The position numbers and the translations under genes are program-made. The notes below the pieces were generated by a model. That model was not told the DNA's origin, searched no databases, and saw only the letters and a program-made list of their open reading frames with translations. Below, piece by piece: positions 36,034-45,673 of a stretch of 64,000 nt of DNA; positions within the stretch are counted from its first letter, which is position 1; every line of letters begins with the position of its first letter. This stretch comes from Enteractinococcus helveticum (lineage in GTDB: Bacteria; Actinomycetota; Actinomycetes; Actinomycetales; Micrococcaceae): the NCBI RefSeq assembly GCF_001657475.1, contig NZ_LXEY01000006.1, positions 19,095-83,094 of the forward strand, written 5' to 3'.

Positions 36034-37230
36034 CTATATGTCTGAGCGGCAGAGAACGTTACATCGCCCTTGGAAGTAAGGGTTTTTACAGTCCAAGACT
36101 CGGGCCGCGCGATGGGCCTGGCTGGTGCTGGGTTGGTGAGCGATAGGGGTCTTGCTTGCGGAGTCGTTCGGCGCGTTCGCGTGCGAGCTGCTTTTCGCGT
36201 GCCGCGTGCTCAGCTGCGGCTGGTGCTTCGCCTGCACCCGCTCGGCCGCCTGGTCGGTGGGAAGCTGGCGCAGCTCGACGGCTTCGGCGCGCAAGTCGGT
36301 AGCTCGACCCCGCCACCGTTCCGTGTTCTGCGCGGCACGGCGCTCCCCGCTCTCGGCCGTGAGGAACTGCGCAGCGGGATCGTTGCGAAACACTCGGCGG
36401 GCAAGGCCTTGCGCTTCGAGCGGGTGTCGTTTGTGAGCGGTGTTCAGCTCGATCTTCGCAACGGTAGAGGCTTTGCTCGCGTCGCGCACCTGGGGGTCTT
36501 GGCCGGCGCGCTGCTGGCTGACGCGCTCGGCCCAGCTCTCGACCTCGCCAGCACCCCATGGGGCGCTGCCCCAGCGTTGCGTGGCGCGGTCGCGTGCCTG
36601 TTCCCACTTGCTTGTGGCGGTTTGGGTGTCGCGCTCGGCCCGCCGGCGACTGAATCGGCCGGCGCTGCGCGCTTCCTGTTGCGCCTGCGTCGCGCGCTCG
36701 CGCAGCGCTGCGATCTCGGCCCCGTCGGTCTGAGCTTCGGCGCGAAGCGGGGCGATCACTTGGGCGTGTAGCTGTTGTGCGGTGGCCTGCGTCGTTTCCA
36801 CTGCTTGTTCGAGCTGGTGTAGCTCGGCGGCATGCTGCTCGCGCAGCCGGGCGAACTGGGAGGCGGCATCGTCCCAGACGGCTGTCTGCCGGTCGGCTTT
36901 CGCCGCGTCGTGGATAAGCTGGTCGACTTCGGCGGCTACGGTCGCCGCGTTGCCGGCGATGATGCCGTGCATGTCGCGTTCGACCTGTTTTCGGGCTTCG
37001 TCGAGGCCGCGGTCTGCGCTATCGCGTGCGAATGCGTCGATGAACTGTTCGCGGGCATCTTGCTCGTCGACGGCAACGACGTGCAGCACGTTCGCGGTGC
37101 GGCCGCGGGTCATGCCGACATAGGCACCGGCAGCGTCCATCTCGTCGGAGAGCACCGTGTGCGCAGTGTCGACGGTCATGCCTTGCGCGCCGTGCCCAGT
37201 GACGGCGTAGCCGAGGTACCCCAAACACAC
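36034..37230 (-). pseudogene. traA: MobF relaxase/helicase (TraA-like), C-terminal fragment
   Basis: Begins in helicase motif sequence YLGYAVTGHGAQGMTVDTAH and YVGMTRGRT, then runs through the coiled-coil, Ala/Arg/Gln-rich tail. It corresponds to the last third of the complete relaxase at 41728-45264. The first two residues after the open frame start (before 37218) belong to the inserted element. The missing middle part is found at 54466-54780, on the other side of a 17.25-kb insertion. The last residues near 36040-36110 also look foreign, so the 3' end is probably cut as well. Confidence 0.9.
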
Positions 37231-37240
37231 TCACCTGTGA
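37196..37240. other. attL of the serine integrase element
   Basis: The host relaxase side ends GACGGCGTAGCCGAGG, then the shared dinucleotide TA (37217-37218), then element sequence CCCCAAACACACTC. Together with attR (54450-54485) this reconstructs the uninterrupted target. The TA cross-over and the relaxase frame restoration are read directly from sequence. Confidence 0.85.
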
Positions 37241-37459
37241 TCGCGCGCGTCTGCGCGGTTCCAGTCTACAGGTAGCGTCGAACGGATGGCCTGGGCCCCG
37301 ATGATGCCAGCGCCGCACGGCTTCGTGGCCGTGCGGCCAACGGCTGACCGAATCTTGGCGGGGGTGCGGTGGAAGCCGCGTATCGCGGTGTGAAGCCGCT
37401 GTGAAATACCGTGACTACGCAGAGCGGGGCGTTCTTCTCTCATGCTGGTCGCGTAAGGC

Positions 37460-38422
37460 TCAGCTTGATGGGGTGCGGGGTGTCGTGGGGTCTGGTCTCT
37501 GCTTTCGGTGGCGTCGGTGTCTGCGGTGGAGGCCGTTTGCTATCGCGACGGCGGCGACGACGATTCCAGCCCCCGTGAGTTGGAGGACTGTGGGGTACTC
37601 GGCGAGGGTCACAGCGGCGAGGCCGAGCGCGAGCACCGGTTGGATCAGCAGGAGTGTTGCGGTGGTGGTGGGGGCGAGGCGGATGCTGCCGTGGTGGATC
37701 AGCAGCCAGGCGATGACCTGCCCGAGGAGGGCGAGGGCGACCAGCAGCCCCCAGGATGCGGCGCTGATGCCGGTCAGGTGCAGCCCGCCGGAGAACGGGG
37801 CGATGAGTGTCGTGGTCACCGCGGCAGAAGTGGTCGCCCAGGCCAGCGGCTGGATCAGGCGGCCCGGTTCCCGCCGGGTGGATCGGCGGGTGAGGAACAG
37901 GTAGATTCCGTACCCGACTCCGGCAAGCAGGCCCAGCAGCGTTCCTGTGACGGCATTTCCGCCCAGTGCGGCGGTGTCCCACAGGCCGCCGACGAGACTG
38001 ACCCCCAGCAGCATCAGCGGCAGAGCCACGAGGAACCGCGTGGTGATCTGTTCTCGGTCGACGACCAGCGCCAGCAGCGGGAGCACGACCACCTGGACAT
38101 TGATCAGGACGGTACTGATCCCGGCACCGACCTGATAGATCGCGGCGGTCCAGGCGGCGTAGTCGACCCCGAGCGCGATCCCAGCCGCGACCGCCCACCC
38201 GATGCCCTGCCACGACAGACCGCCACACCGGTGACGTTCGGCACGCGCTAAAGGAACGAGCACGAGCACGGCGATCGCGCAGCGCAGCATGGCGGTCGTC
38301 GCGGCGTCCACCCCGGCGAGCTTGACCAGGATCGCCGAGACCGACAGGCACAGCGCTCCGGCGAGCACGCCCGCCGACCCGATCGCAGAGATTCGGCTTC
38401 CAGTCTGGTGGATGTTGGTCAC
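37460..38422 (-). CDS. EamA/DMT-family transporter
   Basis: 320 aa with ten hydrophobic segments in two halves, the drug/metabolite exporter plan (YPTVLQLTGAGIVVAAVAIA in the last helix). Start GTG 38422 with GAGGT upstream. It is divergent from the LysR gene at 38495 and the regulator probably controls it. Substrate unknown; many are amino acid or metabolite exporters. Confidence 0.85.
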   Translation of the reverse strand: MTNIHQTGSRISAIGSAGVLAGALCLSVSAILVKLAGVDAATTAMLRCAIAVLVLVPLARAERHRCGGLSWQGIGWAVAAGIALGVDYAAWTAAIYQVGAGISTVLINVQVVVLPLLALVVDREQITTRFLVALPLMLLGVSLVGGLWDTAALGGNAVTGTLLGLLAGVGYGIYLFLTRRSTRREPGRLIQPLAWATTSAAVTTTLIAPFSGGLHLTGISAASWGLLVALALLGQVIAWLLIHHGSIRLAPTTTATLLLIQPVLALGLAAVTLAEYPTVLQLTGAGIVVAAVAIANGLHRRHRRHRKQRPDPTTPRTPSS

Positions 38423-38494
38423 ACCTCGACGTTATGCACCGCACACTGATAAGCACTACTTCTGATATCTACACGATAGTGGTAAGCATGACGT

Positions 38495-39388
38495 ATGGGT
38501 GTGGAATGGAGCCGAATGCGGGTGCTGGATGCGGTCGCGCGGGCCGGATCGGTGACTCGGGCAGCCGCGCTGCTGCACATGACTGGCCCGGCCGTGTCGC
38601 AGCAGCTGCGGCGGATCGAGGCCGAAGCAGGCGTCCGCGTGGTCATCCCCGACGGGCGCGGGGTGCGCTTGACGAGCGAGGGACGCGTGCTGGCCGACTA
38701 CGCCGCTCAGGTTGCCGAGCTCATGGCGCAGGCGGAGAAGGATCTGCACCACGGCGACGAGCTGGTCGGTCGCATCTGCATCGGTGCTCTCGCCTCGATC
38801 ATCCGCACCACTCTCACCGCACGCTTCCCCGCGTTCCAGCGCCGCCACCCGCGCGTGGAGCTGCGCATCGAGGACGGCGAAACGACCGGGCACCTGGACC
38901 GCCTCATCGATGGCCGCCTCGACCTGGTGTTCGCCGAATCCTGGAGCCCATCACCGCTCCGGCTGCCCTTCGGCGTCGCCTCCCACCTGGTGGCCAGCGA
39001 ACCCGTGTGGATCGCGCTGCCCGGGAACCACCCGCTGCGGGAGAAGGCAGCGCTCGACCTCACGGACCTGGCCGATGAGGCCTGGGCCACCTGCGCTCGC
39101 GACTCCGACGGGCACCTGGCACTCACCCAGCTGGCACGCACGATCGGGATCGAACTCGATATCCGGCACTACGTCGCCGATCACTCCACCCAGCTCACAC
39201 TCGTGGACGCGGGCCTTGCCATCGCCTGTGTGCCCGCCTCCGCACGACAACCCGACAATGCCGGGATCGCCTACCGCCGACTGAACACCGAAATGCACCG
39301 CGACATCCTGCTCCTGACCAGCGATAAGACCCCACCACGCCCCGTTGACGCCCTCGTCGCGCACCTCACGGCCACGTCGCACAAGTAA
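38495..39388 (+). CDS. LysR-family transcriptional regulator
   Basis: 297 aa. An N-terminal winged helix-turn-helix (MRVLDAVARAGSVTRAAALL, then GPAVSQQLRRIEAEAGV) and a periplasmic-binding-like effector domain (LTARFPAFQRRHPRVELRIE). The short intergenic gap to the EamA gene contains CACTA and TAGTG half-sites around a central TGATATC, plausible LysR binding. ATG 38495 chosen; ATG 38516 (MRVLDAV) would also be plausible. Confidence 0.9.
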   Translation: MGVEWSRMRVLDAVARAGSVTRAAALLHMTGPAVSQQLRRIEAEAGVRVVIPDGRGVRLTSEGRVLADYAAQVAELMAQAEKDLHHGDELVGRICIGALASIIRTTLTARFPAFQRRHPRVELRIEDGETTGHLDRLIDGRLDLVFAESWSPSPLRLPFGVASHLVASEPVWIALPGNHPLREKAALDLTDLADEAWATCARDSDGHLALTQLARTIGIELDIRHYVADHSTQLTLVDAGLAIACVPASARQPDNAGIAYRRLNTEMHRDILLLTSDKTPPRPVDALVAHLTATSHK

Positions 39389-39480
39389 GCTGAAGCCGCA
39401 GAAACAAGCCGATCAAGACGCAGCTATTTTTGCGACGGCACAGCGTGCTGGCTTCGGACTAGCTCTGCGCGCTCGATGGT

Positions 39481-40467
39481 TTATTCGCTGTCGCGTCTTG
39501 GCCAGTTTGTCCGGGGCATCGCGGTAGGAGTTCCGAAGCTCTGTTGGAGTTCTCCGATGCCCTCGAAGCGAATGGTGAAGGCTTCGCCCGGGTTGAGCCA
39601 TTCATCGCGGTCGAGGCCGCAGCAGCCGGGGATGGTGCCCATGCCGATGATGGTTCCGGCTGGCAGGGAGCGTCGCCGTAGCACATGGGCAAGCAGTTCT
39701 TCGGGATGGTGGGTGTAGTCGCTGGTCGATCCTCGCCAGGCAGGGCGAGTGTCGAACTCGACCTGAACGTCGATCGCCAGCGGGTTGCTCACTTCGTCCG
39801 GAGTGACAAGGTACGGACCGATGCCGTTGCCGGTGTCGAAGTCCTTGCTGCTGGCTGGCCCGGTGAAGAGCATTTCGCCCAGTTGCACGTCACGTGCGCT
39901 GGCATCGTTGTAGATGAGGTAGCCGGCGGGCTGGACGCGGTCAGTGTGGCGTTGCGTCTCCGGGCCGGTCACCAGCGCGAGTTCTGGTTCGATGTCGAGG
40001 TAGGCAGTGAAGTCTGGCCATGCGATCTCGTCCCCGTGGCCGCTGATGGAGTGATGGTTGCCCTTGTAGAACCTGACTGTGGTGGATCTGCTGGCAGCAC
40101 GACCGAGTATCCGACCCAGGGGCCGGCCGATCAGGGTAGGGAGGCTGTGCCGCAGCAGTGTTCGGCTTGACGCTCGCAGATGGGTGGGGCTCAGCCCGCT
40201 GTCCAGTATCGCCGCGGGTTCTGGCAGCACCGGGAGCAGCCGCACGCCGGTCAGTGGAACACCGGAGACGGTCGGATCGGCAACGATAGCCGCAGCGCGC
40301 TCGAAGGTGCCGGGAAGCCCCGACAAGTAGGTCTTGATCGAGTCCAGACCTTCGGTGTCGTGCCCTCTCGTGCTGCCGAAGTGAATGATCTCCTGGTCGC
40401 GCACAGCACCGAAGAGTGGCGCGTCGATCACCTCCGCATCGTGGGGTCGGTAGGTGACGAGCTTCAT
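39481..40467 (-). CDS. Fumarylacetoacetate hydrolase family protein
   Basis: About 328 aa from ATG 40467 (MKLVTYRPHDAEV). The FAH fold is supported by the FYKGNHHSISGHGDEIAWPD segment, the acidic metal ligands in DIEPELALV, and the YLIYNDASARDVQLGE region; GMGTIPGCCGLDRDEWLNPG continues the active-site loop. It hydrolyses or decarboxylates beta-keto acid-like substrates; the substrate cannot be told. Start overlaps the stop of the upstream membrane protein by ATGA. Confidence 0.9.
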   Translation of the reverse strand: MKLVTYRPHDAEVIDAPLFGAVRDQEIIHFGSTRGHDTEGLDSIKTYLSGLPGTFERAAAIVADPTVSGVPLTGVRLLPVLPEPAAILDSGLSPTHLRASSRTLLRHSLPTLIGRPLGRILGRAASRSTTVRFYKGNHHSISGHGDEIAWPDFTAYLDIEPELALVTGPETQRHTDRVQPAGYLIYNDASARDVQLGEMLFTGPASSKDFDTGNGIGPYLVTPDEVSNPLAIDVQVEFDTRPAWRGSTSDYTHHPEELLAHVLRRRSLPAGTIIGMGTIPGCCGLDRDEWLNPGEAFTIRFEGIGELQQSFGTPTAMPRTNWPRRDSE

Positions 40468-40967
40468 CGTGCGCTCCTTCGTTTGCGTAGCGTGCGTGTG
40501 ATCAGGGCTCCCGCAGTGCCGCAAGCCAGCACCCACTTCGTGCGGGTCAACAAAGTCGATGCGCGCGCCGCCTCGCGGGTTACGCGGTGTGGGTGATTCA
40601 CGAATCTGGCGTGCAACGCGTTCTCGGACAGGTCACACACGGCGGAGGCGGCAGGGGCTGCTACTGCGACGATGCGCACCCATCGCGGTGTGGACGGTTC
40701 GTGACCGGCGATCCCTGCTGCCGCGAGCGCGGAGGCGTACAGGAGCGGGTGCAGGGTGTCCGGCAGCAGGTGCTTGCGGTACTGGAGGCGCTGCTCGGGG
40801 CTCCAGCCGGTCATGATGCGACAAAATTCGTCAGGGTCGCCGGTTGTCTGCACGCGCAGGACATCGCGCCCAAGTGGGCGTAGCAGCGCGGCGATGTAGG
40901 CCTGGGAGACCACGTAGGCACCAAACAGCGCGACGGCGGTTCTCACTGCTCGTGTCGGTGAACTCAC
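40464..40967 (-). CDS. Membrane protein linked to the FAH gene
   Basis: 167 aa from GTG 40967 (VSSPTRAVRTAVALFG), with GAGGGG about nine bases upstream; a GTG at 40976 is less well placed. Hydrophobic segments near residues 10-30, 70-90 and 145-160. The middle part LQYRKHLLPDTLHPLLYASA is unlike known transporters. Probably a DUF4267/EXPERA-like membrane protein, not proven. The stop overlaps the FAH start; both are divergent from the TetR gene. Confidence 0.7.
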   Translation of the reverse strand: MSSPTRAVRTAVALFGAYVVSQAYIAALLRPLGRDVLRVQTTGDPDEFCRIMTGWSPEQRLQYRKHLLPDTLHPLLYASALAAAGIAGHEPSTPRWVRIVAVAAPAASAVCDLSENALHARFVNHPHRVTREAARASTLLTRTKWVLACGTAGALITRTLRKRRSAR

Positions 40968-40982
40968 GACACACACCCCTCT

Positions 40983-41039
40983 CTATTAGACACAGTGTCA
41001 GTAGAGGCCAGGCTACACTATTGACATGGTGTCTAATAG
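40983..41039. promoter_or_regulatory. Paired TetR-type operators in the divergent promoter
   Basis: TTAGACACAGTGTCAG (40987-41002) and, inverted, TTGACATGGTGTCTAA (41021-41036) are two 16-bp operator-like sites. The outer arms CTATTAGACAC and GTGTCTAATAG are exact reverse complements. The second overlaps the TetR start codon, and TACACT (41014-41019) lies 6 nt before that ATG, a leaderless-type -10. Autoregulation is likely. Confidence 0.7.
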
Positions 41040-41652
41040 CCGTGGTCGAGCGGGTCACGAACGAGCCAGGCGGCGGCTCTCGACCGATCAGCGTCGGCAA
41101 GAGTTGATCGAGGTCGCAGTCGACCTGCTGGGCAGCGAGCCCCTGACGGCGTTCTCGATGGACGAGGTCGCCAAGCGATCCGGAGCGTCACGGGCACTGC
41201 TGTATCACTACTTCGCGTCGAAACGGGAGCTCATCCGAGCGGTCGTCGCGCATGAATCGGCAGCACTGCGCACCGTGCTCGAAGGCGCGGAGCTTCCAGA
41301 AGCGCTGGACGCCTATCTCGCCTATGCGGACACGCACCCTCACGGCTACCGACTCCTCCACGGCGGAACGCTGCAAGCCGACCCCGAAGTAGCGGCCACG
41401 ATCGAGCAGACACGAACGCAGATCGAGCGGGCAGTCCTCACGCACTTGCGGATCGGCAAGGTTATTGAGCTGGATCGGCTGGCGGTTCGAGGCTGGACGG
41501 GCTCGGTGATTGCAATCTGCTTGGAGTGGGGCGGAAACGAGCACGTGAGTCGAGGGGCGGTTCACGCTCTTCTCATGCGAACGCTACCGATCCCGACCAG
41601 AATTGACGGAGCCCGCGGCACAAGTCGAGCCGGAGAAGAAACCGCGAAGTAG
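41026..41652 (+). CDS. TetR-family transcriptional regulator
   Basis: 208 aa. The helix-turn-helix DEVAKRSGASRALLYHYFAS is preceded by a tail of 35 basic residues, and the C-terminal ligand region is ordinary for TetR. The start ATG 41026 lies directly on a -10 element, suggesting leaderless translation. It most likely represses the divergent membrane-protein/FAH unit and itself. Confidence 0.9.
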   Translation: MVSNSRGRAGHERARRRLSTDQRRQELIEVAVDLLGSEPLTAFSMDEVAKRSGASRALLYHYFASKRELIRAVVAHESAALRTVLEGAELPEALDAYLAYADTHPHGYRLLHGGTLQADPEVAATIEQTRTQIERAVLTHLRIGKVIELDRLAVRGWTGSVIAICLEWGGNEHVSRGAVHALLMRTLPIPTRIDGARGTSRAGEETAK

Positions 41653-41727
41653 CCTCAATTGGCACAAGCAGATCCACATCAAGACAGTCGTACCTTTAGA
41701 GGCCTCCTACGGGATGCCGACTGCTTT

Positions 41728-44700
41728 CTATATGCCTCGGGTTGGCCCCTCGCGTCGCGGATCGCTCTGGTGCGGGTCGCGCTTGAACAGGTCGGGGAGC
41801 TGCCGTGCTTGCTCTGTTGCCCGCCGCCGCGCTTGCTCCTGCCCGGCACGCTTCGTCTCGATGCGTCGTGCAGCGTCGTTGATCGGGAGGCTGCGGAGTT
41901 CGTCGGCTTCGGCGCGGGTCGCGGCAACCTGGGCTCGCGCGTCGCGTGCCGCGCGGTGGGGGCTGTCGACACGCATGCCGAGCTGTTCGCGGCGGGCCTG
42001 CTCCGGCCCGTACTCGCTGACCAACAGCGCCAGACGCTCCTGCTCGTGGCGCTCCCGCATCGCGTCACGGTCGGCGGTCGCGGCCTCGACGGTCTGCACC
42101 GCCTCGATCACGCGAGGATCGGCCTCGGCACGCTTCGCGGCGACCCGGCCGGCCCATTCGGGGAGGCGATCAGTATCGGTCGGGGTGGTGCCCCACTCGG
42201 TGCTGACCTGCCCGCGGAGCGCCTGCGTGCGGTCGGTCGCGGCCCGCTGCTCGGCGCGAGCTTTGCGCCTGCCGAATCTCCCCACAGTAGCGAGACGCCC
42301 GCTGACGGCGGCCTCGTTCTCGACGGCGGCGAGGTAGGCCGTGCCGTCGTGCTCGGCCTGGACGGTCATCGGCCCGGCGACCTCGGCACGCACCTCCTCG
42401 GCGGTGGTCTCGGCCTTGCGAAGTACCGCCGTGGTCTCGTCGCCCTCGGCCCGATGTGCCGCGCGTTGGGCGTCGAGGCGTGCGGCGATCTGCTCCCATC
42501 GCTGAGCTGTCTGCTCTGCTCGCTTGGCCTCGTGGTCGAGGCGGGCGAGTTCGTCGGTGACCAGGCGCACGGGGCCATCGCTGATGAGGCCGCGTACGGC
42601 TTCGGCGGCTTGCTGGGTGGCGTGGTCGAGGCCGCGGTCTGCGGGGTCGCGTTCGATCGCCTCGATGAACTGCGCCCGTGCATCGGCCATGTCCTCGGCG
42701 ACGACGTGGAGCCGGCTGGTCTGGCGGCCTCGGGTCATGCCGACGTAAACACCTGCCGCGCTCGTCGCCTCCGAGAGGATCGTGTGCGAGGCGGTGACGG
42801 TGGCGCCTTGGACACCGTAGGCGGTCGCAGCATAGGACAGGTGCGCATGTTCACCCACATACTCAGACGGGAGCGCAACCGTGCGAGGGCTCTTGCGCCC
42901 GCTGCCGACCTCGCGGACGTAGACGGTGCCGTCGTTCTCGACGTGCTGCACGATCCACTGCTGTCGGTTCGCGACACCAAGATCGTTGTTGTTCTTGCGA
43001 GTCTGGATGAGGTCACCGGCTCCGATGCTCAGCCCGTCGCTGCCGGTCGCCGTCACGGTGTCGTCGACCTCGCCGGACTCGACGCGCCCGGCGCGGATGC
43101 GCTCGTTCAATGTGGCGGCCTCGTCATTCGTCGCCACCGTGATCGCCTCGCCCTCGTGGGCGTTGGCGGTGATGTGCTCGCGGGCCTGCTCATCGTCGGC
43201 GTGTAGCGTGACGAGGCGCATGGCGGCGAGCCGGTCGAACACGTCGCCGGGGTTCTCACGGTCGCGCATCGCCAGTGTGAGGGCGGCGAATTCGGCATCG
43301 GTGAATCGGTGCAGTTCGCTCATGTCGTAGGTGCGGCCCCTGATCTGCGCGGCCATGTCGAGCACCCCGCCACGACCGACAGCGGGCAGCTGGGCGCGGT
43401 CGCCGACGAGCGCGACCGTCGCCCCTGCCTCGGCGGTGACGGTCAGGAGGGCTCGGGCGGTGTCTTGGTCGAGCATCCCGGCCTCGTCCACGATCACCCG
43501 CTCACCCTGCGACAGTACCGCTTCTCGCCGCGGGCCGGTATAGACGCTGCCGGTCTCGGGGTCAGTGTCACCAGGATTGAGGCGTGTCCATACGCCGTCC
43601 TCGTTCCACCGCCACCCATGCGCGTGCACGAGGGCCGCAACGCTGGTGGCGGGCACGCCGAGTTCGTCGTGCGCGACCTGCGCCGCCCGCAACGTCGGCG
43701 CAACCACTCGCGAGGCTCTGCCGTGCTCGGCGGCGACCTTGATGGCGACGCCGAGCATGGTGGTCTTCCCGGCTCCGGCTGCGCCCTCCACGATCACCAA
43801 GGGATCGGTCGAGGCGACGGCAGCGGCGGCGACCGTCTGCCCTTCATCGAGTCCTGCCGCGTGCGCGGCCTCGGTCACGTCGGCCGGTTCCGGCTCCCGG
43901 CGCGGTGTTGCGGCGGTGAGCTGGTCGCGTAGCGCGGTCTCAGCGGCGACCACGCCCACGCTCGTCAAGTGCGCCACATGCTCGGGCGGCGGGGCTCCAG
44001 GCGGCAAGATCGAGAAGCAATCCGAGACCGCAAGATCAGTCGCGAGGGGGATGAAATCGCGCAACTCGGCTGGTGTTGCCTGCACGCCTGCCTCGGTAAT
44101 GATCCGGGTGACCTGTTCCTGCACGGTGTGCGGCGTCCACGCCGACGACCCGGCGGCGCAACGGTCAAGCGCACGACTGGCGACCTCCTGCACGGCGAGG
44201 TCGTCCAGCGACGCCGGGGGTTGCGCAGTATGCCGAGTGAGGCGTTCGGGGTCGTAGCCGGCATCGCGGAGTTCCTCCTGCCACCACTGCTCGTTCTTCA
44301 AATCCGCCGGCTTCTTGCCCGGCCGCTGTTGCGCCCACGCGATGCCCTGAAACCTGGCCGTCATCACCGGGCCGAGTTCCTCACCAGGATGCGCTGCTTC
44401 CCATTCGGCTTCGAGGCGTTCCAGGTTGCGTCTGATCTGCGCCGCCCGCTTCGACATCCCCGGGTTGAACGGCTCCAACTCGCCCTCCTCGCCGCTCCCC
44501 GGGTCGGGCGTCAGCCCGTGCGCTGCAAGGGTTTCGGCGAGCTGTGGGTGTGCGGCGATGATCGCGGTGCCGAGGGCGCGGATCGTTCCTTGCTGCTGGA
44601 ACAGCGCCGCGGTGGTCAGGGCCCGCCACTTCCCAGCCGCCCACACCCGCGTGCCAATCTGCATATGGATATGCCGGTGCGGATCGCCAGCCCGTGAGGT

Positions 44701-45264
44701 CTTGTGCCGGATGCCGACGACCTGCATGTGCTCGATAGGCATGACCTCCTGCGCCCCGCGCGGCCCCGCCAACGTGACCGAGTGCTGACCGAGGAACCGC
44801 TGTATTTCCGCCAGTGCGTCCTGCTGCGCGGCGTTCAATGCCGCCGAGACCTCGGGGTGCAGCGCGGCGGCGACCGACAGCGACTTGGGGGCGTTGATCG
44901 TCATCTCCGCGAACAACGGCGACCGCCGGCGCACCTGGCCGGGCTTGCGCGGGGTACCCATCGACTCGCCCGTCTCCGGGTTGCTCCAGTCCACCCAGCC
45001 TTCGTACTCGTCCGGCGTGAGCGACCGGACGGCGGTGACCTCGCCCGCGCAGTCGATCACCGCGTACTCGGCAATGGCGTTGTCCGCGCCCAGGTAGTAC
45101 TCGTCCGCACCGGAGCGGTCGGCCTCGACGTAGTGGCGCGCGGCAGCACCGCTGCCGCGAAACAGGATCACGCCGCCCTTCACGCTGGCCTCCCTCACGA
45201 GTCGTCTCGTGAGAGAGGTGCGCTCTACGGCCCCGCCGTAAAATACGTGCATCAATTCATTCAT
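41728..45264 (-). CDS. traA: MobF-family relaxase-helicase (TraA-like)
   Basis: 1178 aa. The N-terminal TrwC relaxase has the three-His metal motif (DPHRHIHMQI) near residue 200. The helicase part has Walker A GAAGAGKTTML, Walker B RVIVDEAGML and the late motif YAATAYGVQGATVTASH, then a long coiled, Arg/Glu-rich C-terminal tail ending PTRGI. It nicks oriT and unwinds DNA for conjugal transfer. It is complete and differs from the split relaxase on either side of the element. The ATG has no clear ribosome site and may begin close to the transcript start. Confidence 0.92.
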   Translation of the reverse strand: MNELMHVFYGGAVERTSLTRRLVREASVKGGVILFRGSGAAARHYVEADRSGADEYYLGADNAIAEYAVIDCAGEVTAVRSLTPDEYEGWVDWSNPETGESMGTPRKPGQVRRRSPLFAEMTINAPKSLSVAAALHPEVSAALNAAQQDALAEIQRFLGQHSVTLAGPRGAQEVMPIEHMQVVGIRHKTSRAGDPHRHIHMQIGTRVWAAGKWRALTTAALFQQQGTIRALGTAIIAAHPQLAETLAAHGLTPDPGSGEEGELEPFNPGMSKRAAQIRRNLERLEAEWEAAHPGEELGPVMTARFQGIAWAQQRPGKKPADLKNEQWWQEELRDAGYDPERLTRHTAQPPASLDDLAVQEVASRALDRCAAGSSAWTPHTVQEQVTRIITEAGVQATPAELRDFIPLATDLAVSDCFSILPPGAPPPEHVAHLTSVGVVAAETALRDQLTAATPRREPEPADVTEAAHAAGLDEGQTVAAAAVASTDPLVIVEGAAGAGKTTMLGVAIKVAAEHGRASRVVAPTLRAAQVAHDELGVPATSVAALVHAHGWRWNEDGVWTRLNPGDTDPETGSVYTGPRREAVLSQGERVIVDEAGMLDQDTARALLTVTAEAGATVALVGDRAQLPAVGRGGVLDMAAQIRGRTYDMSELHRFTDAEFAALTLAMRDRENPGDVFDRLAAMRLVTLHADDEQAREHITANAHEGEAITVATNDEAATLNERIRAGRVESGEVDDTVTATGSDGLSIGAGDLIQTRKNNNDLGVANRQQWIVQHVENDGTVYVREVGSGRKSPRTVALPSEYVGEHAHLSYAATAYGVQGATVTASHTILSEATSAAGVYVGMTRGRQTSRLHVVAEDMADARAQFIEAIERDPADRGLDHATQQAAEAVRGLISDGPVRLVTDELARLDHEAKRAEQTAQRWEQIAARLDAQRAAHRAEGDETTAVLRKAETTAEEVRAEVAGPMTVQAEHDGTAYLAAVENEAAVSGRLATVGRFGRRKARAEQRAATDRTQALRGQVSTEWGTTPTDTDRLPEWAGRVAAKRAEADPRVIEAVQTVEAATADRDAMRERHEQERLALLVSEYGPEQARREQLGMRVDSPHRAARDARAQVAATRAEADELRSLPINDAARRIETKRAGQEQARRRATEQARQLPDLFKRDPHQSDPRREGPTRGI

Positions 45265-45345
45265 TGATTTTGTAGATGTGAAGGTCGAAATAGAGAGCGG
45301 CGGAAACGAGGGTGGGCGCGCTCGGAGACAAACGAGGTCTGTGAG

Positions 45346-45447
45346 ATGTGCGCTTGGGTCGGAAAGCTATACAAGAGTGGTGATGGTGCCTGGAAATACA
45401 TGTTTGATGCCGCTATCGAGTCGCGAGCGGCACGGGAGTCGAACTGA
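45346..45447 (+). CDS. Possible small ORF in the relaxase-PadR gap
   Basis: 33 codons from ATG 45346 with AACGAGG eight bases upstream. Peptide MCAWVGKLYKSGDGAWKYMF then DAAIESRAARESN. It lies upstream of the relaxase in opposite orientation, in a 400-bp gap (45265-45673) that otherwise contains no gene and may also hold oriT. Short genes of this kind are easily missed; no family recognised. Confidence 0.4.
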   Translation: MCAWVGKLYKSGDGAWKYMFDAAIESRAARESN

Positions 45448-45620
45448 CCTCTAGCACCTCGCGCAGCGAATCCCGACCGCGCGCCAGGCGCATTGAATCG
45501 TCAATCTGCTGAATGTTCTTTGTAGAGACCCCTGCCGCGATACCGGACCTGCAGATTGCTCGGCACTTTCCGCCGTGACCACCAAACTCATCAAGCGAAG
45601 CAAGTTGCCTTGCGACAAAT

Positions 45621-45658
45621 AGATGGTTACTGTGTAACTAGTTCTTGAGTAACCATCT
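45621..45658. promoter_or_regulatory. PadR operator
   Basis: AGATGGTTACT and AGTAACCATCT are a perfect 11-bp inverted repeat with a 16-nt spacer, ending 15 bp before the padR ATG. Position and symmetry fit autoregulation of the PadR-ABC operon. Confidence 0.75.
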
Positions 45659-45673
45659 AAGGCTGGGAAGATC

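Noticed and set aside
38434..39078. Open frames of over 200 codons over the LysR gene on both strands
   Set aside because: High-GC shadows; Arg/Pro/Gly-rich translations with no family features.
41659..43206. 515-codon frame opposite the relaxase
   Set aside because: Antisense to the relaxase-helicase coding strand; composition follows the mirrored codons.
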